Shown piece after piece: positions 9,121 to 18,443 of a stretch of 64,000 nucleotides of DNA. The stretch is from Pseudomonas fluvialis (GTDB lineage Bacteria; Pseudomonadota; Gammaproteobacteria; Pseudomonadales; Pseudomonadaceae). The notes under the pieces were generated by a model, which saw only the letters and a list, made by a program, of their open reading frames with translations, did no database searches and was not told the origin of the DNA. Position 1 is the stretch's first letter. The number at the start of each line of letters is the position of its first letter. The stretch lies in NCBI RefSeq assembly GCF_014207935.1, contig NZ_JACHLL010000002.1:305865-369864 (forward strand), given 5' to 3'. Made by a program: the position numbers and the translations under genes.

Positions 9121-11163
9121 ATGCCTTCCGTTCATTTCCGGCGCAGCCTGATCGCTGCCAGCCTCACCTGCGCATTCAGCGCCCACGCCAGCACCGTTGA
9201 GCTTGAGCAGATTCGCGTCAGTGATACGCCCAGCAATGACCCAACAGCACCTGCGCTGAGCGAACGCCGCACCGAACTAGAAAAAGTTCCCGGTGCTGTC
9301 AGCACGGTTGACAGCGAGATCTACAAGAATGGCCGCAGCAGCAACCTGAAGGACGTTCTGGGCATGGCGACCGGCGTCTATATCCAGCCCCGCTTCGGCG
9401 CAGAAGAGGCACGCCTGTCAATCCGTGGTTCAGGCCTGCAGCGCACCTTCCATGGCCGTGGTTTGCTGCTGTTGCAGGATGGCGCGCCGATCAACTACGC
9501 CGATGGCAGCTTTGACTTCCAGGACATCGAGCCGCTGGCAATGGACTACATCGAAGTACTGCGCGGCGCTAACGCCTGGCAGTACGGTGCCACCAACCTG
9601 GGTGGTGCGATCAACTTCCGCAGCCCCACTGGCAAGACGTCGCCTGGCGTGATCCTGCGCAGCGAGGCCGGGAGTGATGGCTATCAGCGACTGTTCGGCT
9701 CGGCGGCGGAAGACTTCGGTAACTGGGATGGCTATGTCGCCGCCTCCACCTATCAACAAGATGGTTTTCGCGACCATGCGGATCAGGACAATCAACGCTA
9801 CTTTGCCAATATCGGCGGACGCATCAATGAACGCCTCAGCACACGCGTTTACGTCAGCCATGTGGAAACCGATTCGGAGCTACCGGGCAGCCTGACCAAG
9901 GCACAGCTGCGGGAAGATCCTGAGCAAGCCAGCGCCAGCAGCATCACGGGCGACCAGAAGCGTGACTACACCCTCAACCGCGTGGGCAATATCACAACAC
10001 TGGAGCTGGAAAACGGCCATAGCCTGGAGCTGTCGACCTACTACCGCGAGAAGCATCTGTTTCACCCCATCTTCCAGGTGCTGGATATCGACAGCGAAGA
10101 CTACGGCACCCGATTGGCTCACCATTGGCAGGATGCTTCTGGCTGGCGCTGGACAGGTGGTGTGGAGGCCAGCCAGGGCCGCAACTGGGACTCACGCTAT
10201 CAGAATGTGTCGGGGCATTCCGGCCGCAAAGTCAACGAGCTACACCAGACTGCACGTAACCTGAATGCCTTCGGCGAACTGGAGATCCCGCTGGCCGAGC
10301 GCTGGGCGCTGGTCGCCGGCGCCGCCTGGCTGCATCAGGATCGTGATCAGGATGATCGCCTGCGCTGCAATGCCTTCGTATCAGGCTTCTGCCTGCCGCA
10401 GAATGAATCCTTCAACGAAACCTACCAGGGCCATATCGGCCGCATCGGCCTGCGTCATGATCTGGCCGAAGGCCTGCAGCTTTACACCAACCTCAGCCAG
10501 AGCATGGAGCCGCCAACCTTCTCCGAACTGTCCGGTGCTCAGATCACCAACGTCAATGAGGAGCAACGCGCCAACACCCTGGAAGCAGGCCTGCGCTGGA
10601 GTCAGCCAGACTATGCGCTGGATCTCGCCGTGTACCGCAGTGAAGTACGCGATGAACTGCTCTCGCTCAACGATGCCAGCGGACAGCCGTTGGGAACTAT
10701 CAATGCCGACCGCACCCTGCACCAGGGTATTGAACTGGGTGGAGAACTGCACGCTGGTAGCTACGTCGCCCGCGGGCAGTATCTCTACAACGACTTCCGC
10801 TTCGACAACGACGATACCTATGGCGATAACGCGCTTGCCGGCATGCCGAGCCAGTTCCTCAAAGGCGAGGTTTTGTGGGAGAACGCTGGCTGGTATGCCG
10901 GCCCGACCGTCGAGTGGGTTCCGGTGCACTACGCCGTCGATCACGCCCAAACGCTGTACGCCGAAGGTTATGCCATCTGGGGTCTGAAAGGCGGCTACCG
11001 TCCGAATGAGGGCCTGGGCTTCTTCATCGAAGGCCGCAATCTGTCGGACAAGACCTACATTGCCACCACCGGCGTGATCGCCGATGCCAAGGGTCAGGAC
11101 AGCGCCCAGTTCCTGCCAGGTGATGGCCGCAGCCTCTTCGCCGGAATCGAGTGGCGGATGTGA
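9121..11163 (+). CDS. TonB-dependent outer-membrane receptor
   Basis: This 680-residue protein starts at the ATG with AAGGAA upstream. It has a signal peptide of about 24 residues ending in AHA-S and a TonB-box-like segment (LEQIRVSD). The plug domain spans about 50-170 (LKDVLGMATGVYIQPRFG, LSIRGSG, VLRGANAWQYGATNLGGAINF), followed by a 22-stranded-barrel-like region ending in the canonical C-terminal aromatic residue context FAGIEWRM. There is no N-terminal STN signalling domain, so it should not act as a surface-signalling transducer. The substrate cannot be read from sequence: the partner gene for a PepSY membrane protein suggests an iron chelate, but no Fur box was recognised upstream. 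Confidence 0.85.
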   Translation: MPSVHFRRSLIAASLTCAFSAHASTVELEQIRVSDTPSNDPTAPALSERRTELEKVPGAVSTVDSEIYKNGRSSNLKDVLGMATGVYIQPRFGAEEARLSIRGSGLQRTFHGRGLLLLQDGAPINYADGSFDFQDIEPLAMDYIEVLRGANAWQYGATNLGGAINFRSPTGKTSPGVILRSEAGSDGYQRLFGSAAEDFGNWDGYVAASTYQQDGFRDHADQDNQRYFANIGGRINERLSTRVYVSHVETDSELPGSLTKAQLREDPEQASASSITGDQKRDYTLNRVGNITTLELENGHSLELSTYYREKHLFHPIFQVLDIDSEDYGTRLAHHWQDASGWRWTGGVEASQGRNWDSRYQNVSGHSGRKVNELHQTARNLNAFGELEIPLAERWALVAGAAWLHQDRDQDDRLRCNAFVSGFCLPQNESFNETYQGHIGRIGLRHDLAEGLQLYTNLSQSMEPPTFSELSGAQITNVNEEQRANTLEAGLRWSQPDYALDLAVYRSEVRDELLSLNDASGQPLGTINADRTLHQGIELGGELHAGSYVARGQYLYNDFRFDNDDTYGDNALAGMPSQFLKGEVLWENAGWYAGPTVEWVPVHYAVDHAQTLYAEGYAIWGLKGGYRPNEGLGFFIEGRNLSDKTYIATTGVIADAKGQDSAQFLPGDGRSLFAGIEWRM

Positions 11164-11165
11164 AT

Positions 11166-12596
11166 ATGAGTCAGACTCAGCCGTTACGAAAATCCAGCGG
11201 CTGGCGTCAGCGACTGCTGCGACTGCTTCCCTGGCACCGACGACTGGCCCTTGTGGCCAGCATCGGCGTACTCAGCTGGGCACTGTCCGGCCTGCTACAT
11301 CCGCTGATGACCGCACTGCAGCCGCAGCCCGCGACGCCCTTGCCGCCGCAGCCCCCACTGTTCCTTGAGGGCCTGCAGGCTCCTCGTGATGTTCTGCAAG
11401 CCGCAGGGATTGCCCAGGTACAGGCGCTGCGTCTGATCGTTCTGGACGGTGAACCCTGGTATCAGGTTCGCCTACCCGGGCAACTAACACCCCGTTACTG
11501 GAACGCCCGCAGTGGCGCGGCTGCCGATTTGTCGGAGCGTCATGCTGAGAAACTGGCGGCTCACTTTCTGGGCAGCACGGAAGCACTCAAGGCCGGCATC
11601 ACCCTCAACCAGTTCGGGGCTGAATACGCCTATATCAATCGACTGCTGCCTGTAGTACAGGTCAATACGGCGCGCGAAGATGGTCTGCGCGTCTATATCG
11701 ACCTGTTTCAGGATCGTCTGGGTACGCTGGTTGATGACCGCAAGGCGCTGTTCAGCAGTGCGTTTCTCAACCTGCACAGTTTTGCCTGGCTGGACGGCAC
11801 CGGGAGCTTCAGGCCGCTGCTGATGCTGCTCCTGCTCGGCACAGTCCTGATCACGGTACTGATGGGCATCAGCCTGTTCGTCGCGCGGCGCCAGGCACGC
11901 ACACCACTGCGCCGACTCCATGGCATTGGCGGGATCGCTCTGGCGGCTCTGAGCCTGGGCTTTGCCAGCAGCGCCTGCTGGCATGTGCTGCACAAGCACA
12001 ATGCTCAGCCTGCACCCGACGCTTTCACTCCGACGCTGGATGTCAGCGCACTGACCACCGCGCCAAATGGAAGCTGGCTGGAAGCCCATGAAACGCTGCA
12101 GCGCCTCAGCCTGCTGCAACTCGATGGCAAACCGATCTGGCGCCTGCAAGGTCAGCGGTTCGGCAAGCTGCCCACGCTGCGCTATGTCGATGCTCAGGGA
12201 CAGCCGCTCGACGACATCGCCCCTCTGCGTTATGCCGAACAGCGCTTTGCTCACTACGCGGAGCAACTGGGGCTCGCAGCACCACAGACGATCACCCTGC
12301 AAACGCAGTTCGATCATGAATATGGCTTTGTCATGAAGCGCTTACCGGTGCTCAAGGCCCAGTATGCTGACGCCCAGCAGACCAGCCTGTACATCGACTC
12401 GCTGGATGGTGCACTCAGTGCCCGCATTACCCAGCCTGACCGACTGGAAGGTTTTACCTTCGCCTACCTGCACAAGTGGGCATTTCTGAATGACTGGAGC
12501 AAAACCGGCAAAGACGTGCTGCTGACACTGGCGGCGCTCGCCCATCTGATGCTGGTTGCGGGTGGTTTGTGGCTCTACGGCCGAAGGCGCCGCTGA
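11166..12596 (+). CDS. PepSY-domain inner-membrane protein
   Basis: This 476-residue protein has its ATG 2 bp after the receptor stop, so the two are cotranscribed. A GTG at 11151 is an alternative start. Hydrophobic helices lie near residues 26-50, 220-245, 255-280 and 445-470, with periplasmic PepSY-like segments between them (for example GIAQVQALRLIVLDGEPWYQVRL and the repeat LLQLDGKPIWRLQGQ). Related proteins next to TonB-dependent receptors are thought to help reduce or handle imported ferric chelates. That role is inferred from family and position only. Transcription ends at the hairpin at 12615-12644. Confidence 0.75.
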   Translation: MSQTQPLRKSSGWRQRLLRLLPWHRRLALVASIGVLSWALSGLLHPLMTALQPQPATPLPPQPPLFLEGLQAPRDVLQAAGIAQVQALRLIVLDGEPWYQVRLPGQLTPRYWNARSGAAADLSERHAEKLAAHFLGSTEALKAGITLNQFGAEYAYINRLLPVVQVNTAREDGLRVYIDLFQDRLGTLVDDRKALFSSAFLNLHSFAWLDGTGSFRPLLMLLLLGTVLITVLMGISLFVARRQARTPLRRLHGIGGIALAALSLGFASSACWHVLHKHNAQPAPDAFTPTLDVSALTTAPNGSWLEAHETLQRLSLLQLDGKPIWRLQGQRFGKLPTLRYVDAQGQPLDDIAPLRYAEQRFAHYAEQLGLAAPQTITLQTQFDHEYGFVMKRLPVLKAQYADAQQTSLYIDSLDGALSARITQPDRLEGFTFAYLHKWAFLNDWSKTGKDVLLTLAALAHLMLVAGGLWLYGRRRR

Positions 12597-12614
12597 ACTA
12601 CAGGCTGTTAACGC

Positions 12615-12644
12615 AAAAGCCCTTGGTTCTCACCAAGGGCTTTT
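12615..12644. terminator. Bidirectional intrinsic terminator
   Basis: AAAAGCCCTTGG and CCAAGGGCTTTT form a perfect 12-bp stem with loop TTCTCA, flanked by T-runs on both strands. It can end the receptor-PepSY operon and the convergent small gene at 12649-12789. Confidence 0.9.
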
Positions 12645-12648
12645 TGTT

Positions 12649-12789
12649 TTAGCGCCGTTGACGCTGCTGCAGTTGTCGCCGTCGCAGCTCTTCGGCCGTC
12701 ATGGCCCTGACAGGCTCCAGGCGAGGCGCATCGACCAGCCCCAACATCTGGAGCCATGCTTGAAACATGCTGTGCAACCTGGCTTTCAT
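12649..12789 (-). CDS. 46-residue small protein, possibly PA1414/SicX-like
   Basis: The ATG at 12789 has a strong GGAGG seven bases upstream. The short product begins MKARLHSMFQAWLQMLGL, contains APRLEPV and ends in an Arg/Gln-rich tail (RRRQLQQRQRR): an amphipathic N-terminal helix followed by a basic tail, with no signal peptide. From memory it resembles the short PA1414-type proteins of Pseudomonas, whose transcript is the Anr-controlled SicX RNA. An Anr-like box and -10 element lie upstream (12845-12885) and a terminator immediately downstream, so the expected transcript is only about 225 nt. The gene may act as an RNA, a peptide or both. The family assignment is uncertain. Confidence 0.6.
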   Translation of the reverse strand: MKARLHSMFQAWLQMLGLVDAPRLEPVRAMTAEELRRRQLQQRQRR

Positions 12790-12844
12790 ACTGCTACCTC
12801 CTGCCAAGAGCGCTACCGAAACCGCTTTTCCAGCGGACAAACCA

Positions 12845-12885
12845 AGCTTAGACGATTACGCCGGCCATAGCCTGACGCAAATCAT
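12845..12885 (-). promoter_or_regulatory. Anr/FNR-like box and -10 element for the small gene
   Basis: On the minus strand, ATGATTTGCGTCAG (12872-12885) contains TGAT-N4-GTCA, matching 7 of 10 specified bases of the TTGAT-N4-ATCAA Anr box. TAAGCT (12845-12850) lies about 31 bp downstream, where a class II Anr promoter would have its -10. The predicted start near 12838 leaves a leader of about 49 nt before the ATG. Confidence 0.45.
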
Positions 12886-12886
12886 T

Positions 12887-14620
12887 TCATTCCATTAACT
12901 CGGCGGGTGAGCGCTGCCGGCGATACGGGAATACGTCGATCACCTTGCCCTCGCGAATCTGCTCCTGCAGCCCCTGCCAATACGCCGCCTTGTACAGATC
13001 ACCGTGCAACTGGTTGAACAGCTTGCGGTGCTTGATATCGGCAAACAGGAAGGTCGGAAACTCCTCGGGGAACACGTCATTGGGGCCTACCGAGTACCAC
13101 GGCTCGCTGGACATCTCGTCCTCCGGGTAACGCGGTGGCGGAATGCGCCGGAAGTTCACCTCGGTCAGGTAGCTGATCTCGTCGTAGTCGTAGAACACCA
13201 CGCGGCCATGGCGGGTCACGCCAAAGTTCTTCAGCAGCATGTCGCCGGGGAAGATATTGGCCGCCGCCAGTTGCTTGATGGCCAGGCCATAGTCATCCAG
13301 CGCATCACGCACCTGGGCCTCGTTGGCCTGCTCCAAGTAGATGTTCAGCGGAGTCATGCGCCGCTCGGTCCAGCAGTGCCGCACCAGCACCATATCGCCC
13401 TGCACCTGTACGGTCGAGGGCGCCACCTCCAGCAGTTCGGCCAGGCACTCGGGATCGAACTTCGACAGGGGGAAGCGGAAGTCGGAAAACTCCTGGGTAT
13501 CGGCCATGCGCCCGACCCGATCGACGCTTTTCACCAGACGGTACTTTTCCACCACCGTGGCCCGATCAACGTTCTTCGACGGCGAGAAGCGGTCCTTGAT
13601 GATCTTGAACACGGTATTGAAGCCCGGCAGGGTGAACACGCTCATGACCATGCCGCGTACACCGGGCGCCATGATGAAGCGGTCGTCGCAGTTGGCCAGG
13701 TGGCTGATCAGCGCCCGGTAGAACTCCGACTTGCCGTGTTTGTAGAAACCGATCGAGGTGTACAGCTCGGCAATGTGCTTGCCTGGCAGGATCTTGCGCA
13801 GGAAGCCGATGAATTCGGCCGGATAGCCGACCCGCACCATGAAGTAGGAACGGGTGAAGGAGAAGATGATCGACACTTCCGATTCATCGGTGATCAGGGC
13901 GTCGACGCTGATGCCCTGCCCTTCGCGATGAAGGAACGGCAGTACCAGTGGCCACTGTTCGTCGCGGGTGAAGATGCGCCCGACCAAATAGGCGCCCTTG
14001 TTGCGGTACAGGCGCGAGCTGAACAGCTCGATGCACAGCTCCGGGTCCTTGCACACCCAGTCCGGCAGATTCTGCCGCAGCTGCGTGAGCAGGTGCTTCT
14101 CGTCGCGCTCGCGGTTCTCGTAGGGCACCTCGAACTTGTAGTCGTCGAAGATTTCCGCCATGGCCCGTTCAAGATCGCCGCGCGGGTGATAGCTGCGCAC
14201 CTGCGGCGCCCGCTCGTTGAGGCGCAACGCCGGGCGGGTGGTGTGGATGAACATGCAGCCATCGCTGATCTGGTCGTGATTGAACAGACCGCAGAAGATC
14301 GAGTTGTACCAGGTCTCGGCCAGTTCATCGTCGAAGCGGCTGTCGATCAGGCCGATATAGGCAAACTTGATCAGCGGCCAGCGCTCGATGTCCTGCAGGT
14401 CGCCGTTGATGAAACGCTGCTGCAGCGTCTCGATCACCTCACTGACCTTTTCCTCGTAAAGGTTGATCCGCTCAGCCGAGGCCTGCTGGATTTCCTGCCA
14501 CTGAGCCTGCTCGAAGCGGCGCCGGCCACCATTGGTGATCTGACGGAAATGCTCACGGTAATCATCGAAACCATCGAGTATCGCCTGAGCGATAGCGGCC
14601 GCCGCCTGTTGCTGGACCAT
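12887..14620 (-). CDS. aceK: Isocitrate dehydrogenase kinase/phosphatase
   Basis: This 577-residue protein has the family's usual length. It phosphorylates isocitrate dehydrogenase to divert isocitrate into the glyoxylate bypass and removes the phosphate again. The kinase-like core is visible in the C-terminal half: the [20 protein letters not shown] region, [20 protein letters not shown] and the metal-binding DYDEI, followed by [20 protein letters not shown]. The N-terminal half carries the regulatory helical domain ([16 protein letters not shown]). It is a monocistronic-looking gene between the small gene and a LysR regulator. acsA at 32-34 kb feeds the same acetate metabolism. Confidence 0.95.
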   Translation of the reverse strand: MVQQQAAAAIAQAILDGFDDYREHFRQITNGGRRRFEQAQWQEIQQASAERINLYEEKVSEVIETLQQRFINGDLQDIERWPLIKFAYIGLIDSRFDDELAETWYNSIFCGLFNHDQISDGCMFIHTTRPALRLNERAPQVRSYHPRGDLERAMAEIFDDYKFEVPYENRERDEKHLLTQLRQNLPDWVCKDPELCIELFSSRLYRNKGAYLVGRIFTRDEQWPLVLPFLHREGQGISVDALITDESEVSIIFSFTRSYFMVRVGYPAEFIGFLRKILPGKHIAELYTSIGFYKHGKSEFYRALISHLANCDDRFIMAPGVRGMVMSVFTLPGFNTVFKIIKDRFSPSKNVDRATVVEKYRLVKSVDRVGRMADTQEFSDFRFPLSKFDPECLAELLEVAPSTVQVQGDMVLVRHCWTERRMTPLNIYLEQANEAQVRDALDDYGLAIKQLAAANIFPGDMLLKNFGVTRHGRVVFYDYDEISYLTEVNFRRIPPPRYPEDEMSSEPWYSVGPNDVFPEEFPTFLFADIKHRKLFNQLHGDLYKAAYWQGLQEQIREGKVIDVFPYRRQRSPAELME

Positions 14621-14729
14621 GAAACTGCCTCTGCGGTTAGAGCGAAAGCCCGAGCTTAGCCAGTGCGCCGCTTCAGGGAAAGCGCGACGAACGGATTGTT
14701 GCAGTCACCCATCACCACCAACGCGCCGC

Positions 14730-15644
14730 TCAAGCCAGCTGCTGTTCGCGCAAATACTGCTCCAGGTAATGGATAAACACCTGCACTTTGTGCGCATGGC
14801 GCCTGTGGCTGGGATACACGGCCAGGATATGCGCGCCAAAGGCGTCCGGGTCCACCATCCAATCCGGCAGCAACCGCACCAACCGGCCATCCGCCAGGTA
14901 AGGCGCCACACTCCACAGCGGAGCATGCAGGATACCCAGCCCGGCCAGAGCACTGCTCAGCAGCAGATCATAGTTGCCGCTGAGCAGCCGCCCGACCGGC
15001 AGTTCCAGACGCCGCACCTCCTCGCCACGACGCAGTTGCCAGATATGCCGGTTGAGCGCCGGATGCCAGTACAGCAGCCAGTCGTGCTCAAGCAGGTTGT
15101 CCAGCCGCACCTCCAGCGGCTGACGCGCCAGATAGGCCGGGCTGGCGGCCAGCACGATCTCGTTGCGGCCAATGGGCCTGGCAATCAAACCCGGCAGATC
15201 GCAGGCGCCCTCATGCAGGATCAGGTCGTGTCCGCTGCCGAGGATGACCTGATCGTCGTCGCTCAGATCCACTTGCAGGCGCAGCTGCGGATGATCCAGC
15301 GCGAAGCGCGCGCACACTTCGCCAAGGAAAGCCGCGCCGAAGCCCAGCGGCGCGGCGATGCGCAGCTCACCATGGAGTTCGCGCTGCAACTGGCCGATCG
15401 CCTCACTGGCCTGGCCCAGGCAGGCCAGCGCTTCGCGGGCGGCCTGGGCATACAAGCGCCCGGCCTCGGTCAACTGGATGCGTCGGGTGCTGCGTTCGAA
15501 CAGGCGCGCCCCCAGCTCGGCTTCAAGCCCGGCGATGGTCTTGGCCACGGCCGAGGGGGTCTTGCCCAACTGCTCGGCGGCACGACTGAAACTGTTCTGC
15601 TCCACCACACATACCAGGGTGGTCAGCGCACTGTACTTGTCCAC
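14730..15644 (-). CDS. LysR-family transcriptional regulator
   Basis: This 304-residue protein has an N-terminal winged helix-turn-helix (residues 1-60, FSRAAEQLGKTPSAVAKTIA) and a LysR substrate-binding domain from about residue 90 (GELRIAAPLGFGAAFLGE). It belongs to the CrgA-like subgroup by general appearance. It is divergent from the amidohydrolase at 15750 with 105 bp between the starts, the classical arrangement for a LysR protein and the operon it controls. The effector is unknown. No single T-N11-A box could be singled out with confidence. Confidence 0.85.
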   Translation of the reverse strand: MDKYSALTTLVCVVEQNSFSRAAEQLGKTPSAVAKTIAGLEAELGARLFERSTRRIQLTEAGRLYAQAAREALACLGQASEAIGQLQRELHGELRIAAPLGFGAAFLGEVCARFALDHPQLRLQVDLSDDDQVILGSGHDLILHEGACDLPGLIARPIGRNEIVLAASPAYLARQPLEVRLDNLLEHDWLLYWHPALNRHIWQLRRGEEVRRLELPVGRLLSGNYDLLLSSALAGLGILHAPLWSVAPYLADGRLVRLLPDWMVDPDAFGAHILAVYPSHRRHAHKVQVFIHYLEQYLREQQLA

Positions 15645-15749
15645 GATTTAATCCCATCAGGAATAAAAGTTATGCCGAGCGCCCGCTTTCGGTACGGCGA
15701 AGCATTTCCTTAGTCTGCGGCCAAGCCTAACAAAAACAAGGGATACATC

Positions 15750-17516
15750 ATGCAGCGGGTTCTTCCTACACTTCTTGGCCTGACCATCGCTTGTGCCTCA
15801 ACGGAAAGCATGGCCAGCGCCGACCTGATCATCACCCATGCCAAGGTCTACACCGCCGAGCCGGGCCAGACCCTGCAGCAGGCGGTCGCCATCGAGGATG
15901 GCAAGATTCTCAAGGTCGGCAGCAACAGCGAGATGGAGGCACTGGCTGACGCCAGTACCCAACGCATCAACCTCGCCGGCAAGGTGCTGATGCCGGGGAT
16001 GATCGACACCCACAGCCACCCGGTCATGGCCGCACTCGACAGCCTGGGTGCCAACCTCTATGACGAGCTGCTGCCGCTGCAGCAGTTCGAACAATGGCTG
16101 ATTGAGGAAGAAAAGGCCGGCCGTGCCAAACACCAGGGCGTGGTACTGGTCAGTGGCATGAACTCCTCCTACTGGGAGCAGGCAGATGCCCTGGGCAAGC
16201 GGTTCAACCAGGGCCGCTGGCAGGATGTACCGGTGGTGCTAAGCGGCATCGACGGCCACACCGGCTGGGCCAACAACGCCATGCTCAAGCGAGTTGGTAT
16301 CGACGCCGCCATGGTCAAGGCGCAACCGGAGAAAGAGCGCAGCTACATCGGCCACGGTGCCGACTTCACCCCCAACGGCTACCTGGCCGAAACCGCCTGG
16401 GATCAGGTGCGCAGCCAGCTGCCGGCCCCGGACGACGAGCTGATGCTCAAGGCGGCGCGCAAGGCGGTGGCGGTCAACAACTCGGTGGGTGTCACCGCGT
16501 GGATGGATGCCGCCGCCAACGGCGGAGTCGGCGCCTCGCTGTTCGAGATGCGTCCCACCGAGCAGGATGTGGGCGTGCTGCCGCTGTATCGCAGCCTGTC
16601 CGAGAAAGGCGAACTGAGTGCCCACGTCGCCGCCCTGCTGCTGGCGCATCCACAAAGCCAGCCGGCCGACCTGGAGATACAGGCCAAGGTGATGCAGCAG
16701 TTCGCCGGTGTGCCGAACCTGACCTTCCCCGGCATCAAGATCTTCACCGACGGCATCATGGAATTCCCCGGCCAGACCGCCGCCGTGCTCGACCCGTTCA
16801 AGAACAGCCTCAAGCGCGGTCAACTGCTGATCGACCCTGCCAGTTTCCCCAAACTGGTGGTGGCCGCCGAGAAGCGCGGCTGGATCGTGCACATGCATGC
16901 CGTGGGCGACCGCGCGGTACGCGAGGGCCTCAACGCCGTGGCCTATGCCCGCCAGCTCGCACCGGCGCCGGTACCGCACAGCATCAGCCACCTGCAGATG
17001 GTCAATCCCAAGGAGTTCCCACGCTTCAAGGAGTTGGGCGTGATTGCCTCCATGCAGCTGCTCTGGGCCACCGCCGAGACCTATACCGAAGAGCTGGTCA
17101 AACCCTATGTCAGCGCCATGGCCTACCAGTATCAATACCCGGCCCGCTCACTGAACAAGGCCGGCGCGACCATTGCCGGGGCCAGCGACTGGCCGGTATC
17201 CAGCCCCAATCCGTGGAACGCCATCGCCCAGGCCAGCACCCGCAAGGGACCTTTGGGCGTGCTGAATGCCGCCGAGAGTCTCGACCGCCAGAGCATGTTT
17301 CAGGCCTACACCCTCAATGCCGCCAAAGCCCTGCGTCTGGAGCAGAGCATCGGTTCCATCGCCCCCGGCAAGCAGGCCGACCTGATCGTGCTCGACCGCG
17401 ATGTATTCACGGTCAGCGATGCCGAACTGTTCGACACCCAGGTCGTGACAACCTACTTCGCCGGCAAAGCGGTGTACCAGGTCCCTGCCGATAACAGCGT
17501 CGCCCAGGCGCAATAA
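15750..17516 (+). CDS. Exported YtcJ-like amidohydrolase
   Basis: This 588-residue protein has an N-terminal secretion signal (residues 1-23, LLGLTIACASTESMASA). C15 could also act as an imperfect lipobox, so it may be periplasmic or a lipoprotein. It is a metal-dependent amidohydrolase: H88 and H90 sit in MIDTHSHP, later motifs include VHMHAVGDRAV, SHLQMV and GASDWPV, and the C-terminal strand IAPGKQADLIVLDRD rebuilds the composite beta domain. YtcJ-type enzymes hydrolyse amide or formamide bonds, but the substrate is not readable here. The LysR gene upstream and porin-like gene downstream suggest a small inducible uptake-and-hydrolysis unit. Confidence 0.8.
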   Translation: MQRVLPTLLGLTIACASTESMASADLIITHAKVYTAEPGQTLQQAVAIEDGKILKVGSNSEMEALADASTQRINLAGKVLMPGMIDTHSHPVMAALDSLGANLYDELLPLQQFEQWLIEEEKAGRAKHQGVVLVSGMNSSYWEQADALGKRFNQGRWQDVPVVLSGIDGHTGWANNAMLKRVGIDAAMVKAQPEKERSYIGHGADFTPNGYLAETAWDQVRSQLPAPDDELMLKAARKAVAVNNSVGVTAWMDAAANGGVGASLFEMRPTEQDVGVLPLYRSLSEKGELSAHVAALLLAHPQSQPADLEIQAKVMQQFAGVPNLTFPGIKIFTDGIMEFPGQTAAVLDPFKNSLKRGQLLIDPASFPKLVVAAEKRGWIVHMHAVGDRAVREGLNAVAYARQLAPAPVPHSISHLQMVNPKEFPRFKELGVIASMQLLWATAETYTEELVKPYVSAMAYQYQYPARSLNKAGATIAGASDWPVSSPNPWNAIAQASTRKGPLGVLNAAESLDRQSMFQAYTLNAAKALRLEQSIGSIAPGKQADLIVLDRDVFTVSDAELFDTQVVTTYFAGKAVYQVPADNSVAQAQ

Positions 17517-17609
17517 CGCCGCCATTGCCGCACCGCCCTGCGCCCAAGCGCAGTGGCCGGCTGCGGCCCTGAATCTGCCGCCACACAACAACCACAACAA
17601 GGCTCAACC

Positions 17610-18356
17610 ATGCACGCATGTAAACCACTCATCCTGGCGTTCGCCGCGATCACCTCTAGCCAGCTGGCTCAGGCCATCGAGCTGAGCGATTCACTCAACC
17701 TGGCCATCACCCCAGCCCTCGTCAGCGACTACCGCAACAGCGGCATATCGCAAACCCTCGGCGACCCCGCCGCGCAGCTCGACGTCATGCTCAGCCACGC
17801 CAGCGGCCTGTACGCCGGGGTGTGGACCAGCAACGTCGAATACGGCTACGACTGGGAAAAGGACGATGACTACGGCACCCGCCAGGAGGTCGACTACTAC
17901 GCCGGCTACTACTGGCAGATCACCGATGAAATCAGCCTGGACACTTACTACAACAAGTACACCTACCCGGGCGAAGGCCAGTTCAACGGCGCCGATATCT
18001 ACCTGACCCTGGAGGCCTACGGCTTCTTCATCGGTGGCAAGCACTCCCACGACACGGACGATACCGCCTTCAGTCAGTACCTGGGCTACCGCACCCAGCT
18101 GCCGCTGGAGATCGGCCTGGAGCTGCGCGTTGAACAGGTCGACTACAAGGACGAGGTGTTCTGGAATGCCGACTGGACTAAGGGTGAGGAGGACTACAAC
18201 AACTGGGAGGTCAAACTCAGCCGCGACATGCTCGGCGCCACCTGGGCCCTGAGTTATGTCGACACCAACCTGTCCGACGCCCAGTGCGCCAGCTTTTCCG
18301 GCTACGACGACCTGTGCTCGGCCGGTGCGGTGGCCAGCGTCAGTAAATCCTTCTGA
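17610..18356 (+). CDS. TorF-family putative porin
   Basis: This 248-residue protein has a signal peptide ending near QAIEL (residues 1-22) and alternating aromatic-rich beta strands. It opens with LAITPALVSDYRNSGISQT, typical of the family (VSDYxxRGxSQT), with many Tyr/Trp pairs, and ends in a C-terminal Phe (VSKSF) as expected for an outer-membrane barrel. It starts 93 bp after the amidohydrolase in the same direction and may pass its substrate. Two cysteines near the C-terminus (QCASF, DLCSAG) could form a disulfide. Family by pattern; substrate unknown. Confidence 0.75.
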   Translation: MHACKPLILAFAAITSSQLAQAIELSDSLNLAITPALVSDYRNSGISQTLGDPAAQLDVMLSHASGLYAGVWTSNVEYGYDWEKDDDYGTRQEVDYYAGYYWQITDEISLDTYYNKYTYPGEGQFNGADIYLTLEAYGFFIGGKHSHDTDDTAFSQYLGYRTQLPLEIGLELRVEQVDYKDEVFWNADWTKGEEDYNNWEVKLSRDMLGATWALSYVDTNLSDAQCASFSGYDDLCSAGAVASVSKSF

Positions 18357-18392
18357 AACTGTAACGATCGATTGACGGCCAGTTGGTGATTG

Positions 18393-18411
18393 CGCCGCCG
18401 TTCCGGCGGCG
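18393..18411 (+). other. GC-rich hairpin between porin and exporter genes
   Basis: CGCCGCCG and CGGCGGCG form an 8-bp stem with a three-base loop. No T-run follows, so it is at best a weak or Rho-assisted end to the amidohydrolase-porin transcript. Confidence 0.35.
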
Positions 18412-18443
18412 TAAGCTGAGCGCCTCCTTTCAGGAAGCACCCC

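Noticed and set aside
13004..14659. Plus-strand open frame of 551 codons opposite aceK
   Set aside because: AceK is complete on the minus strand; the antisense frame has no ribosome site or family features.
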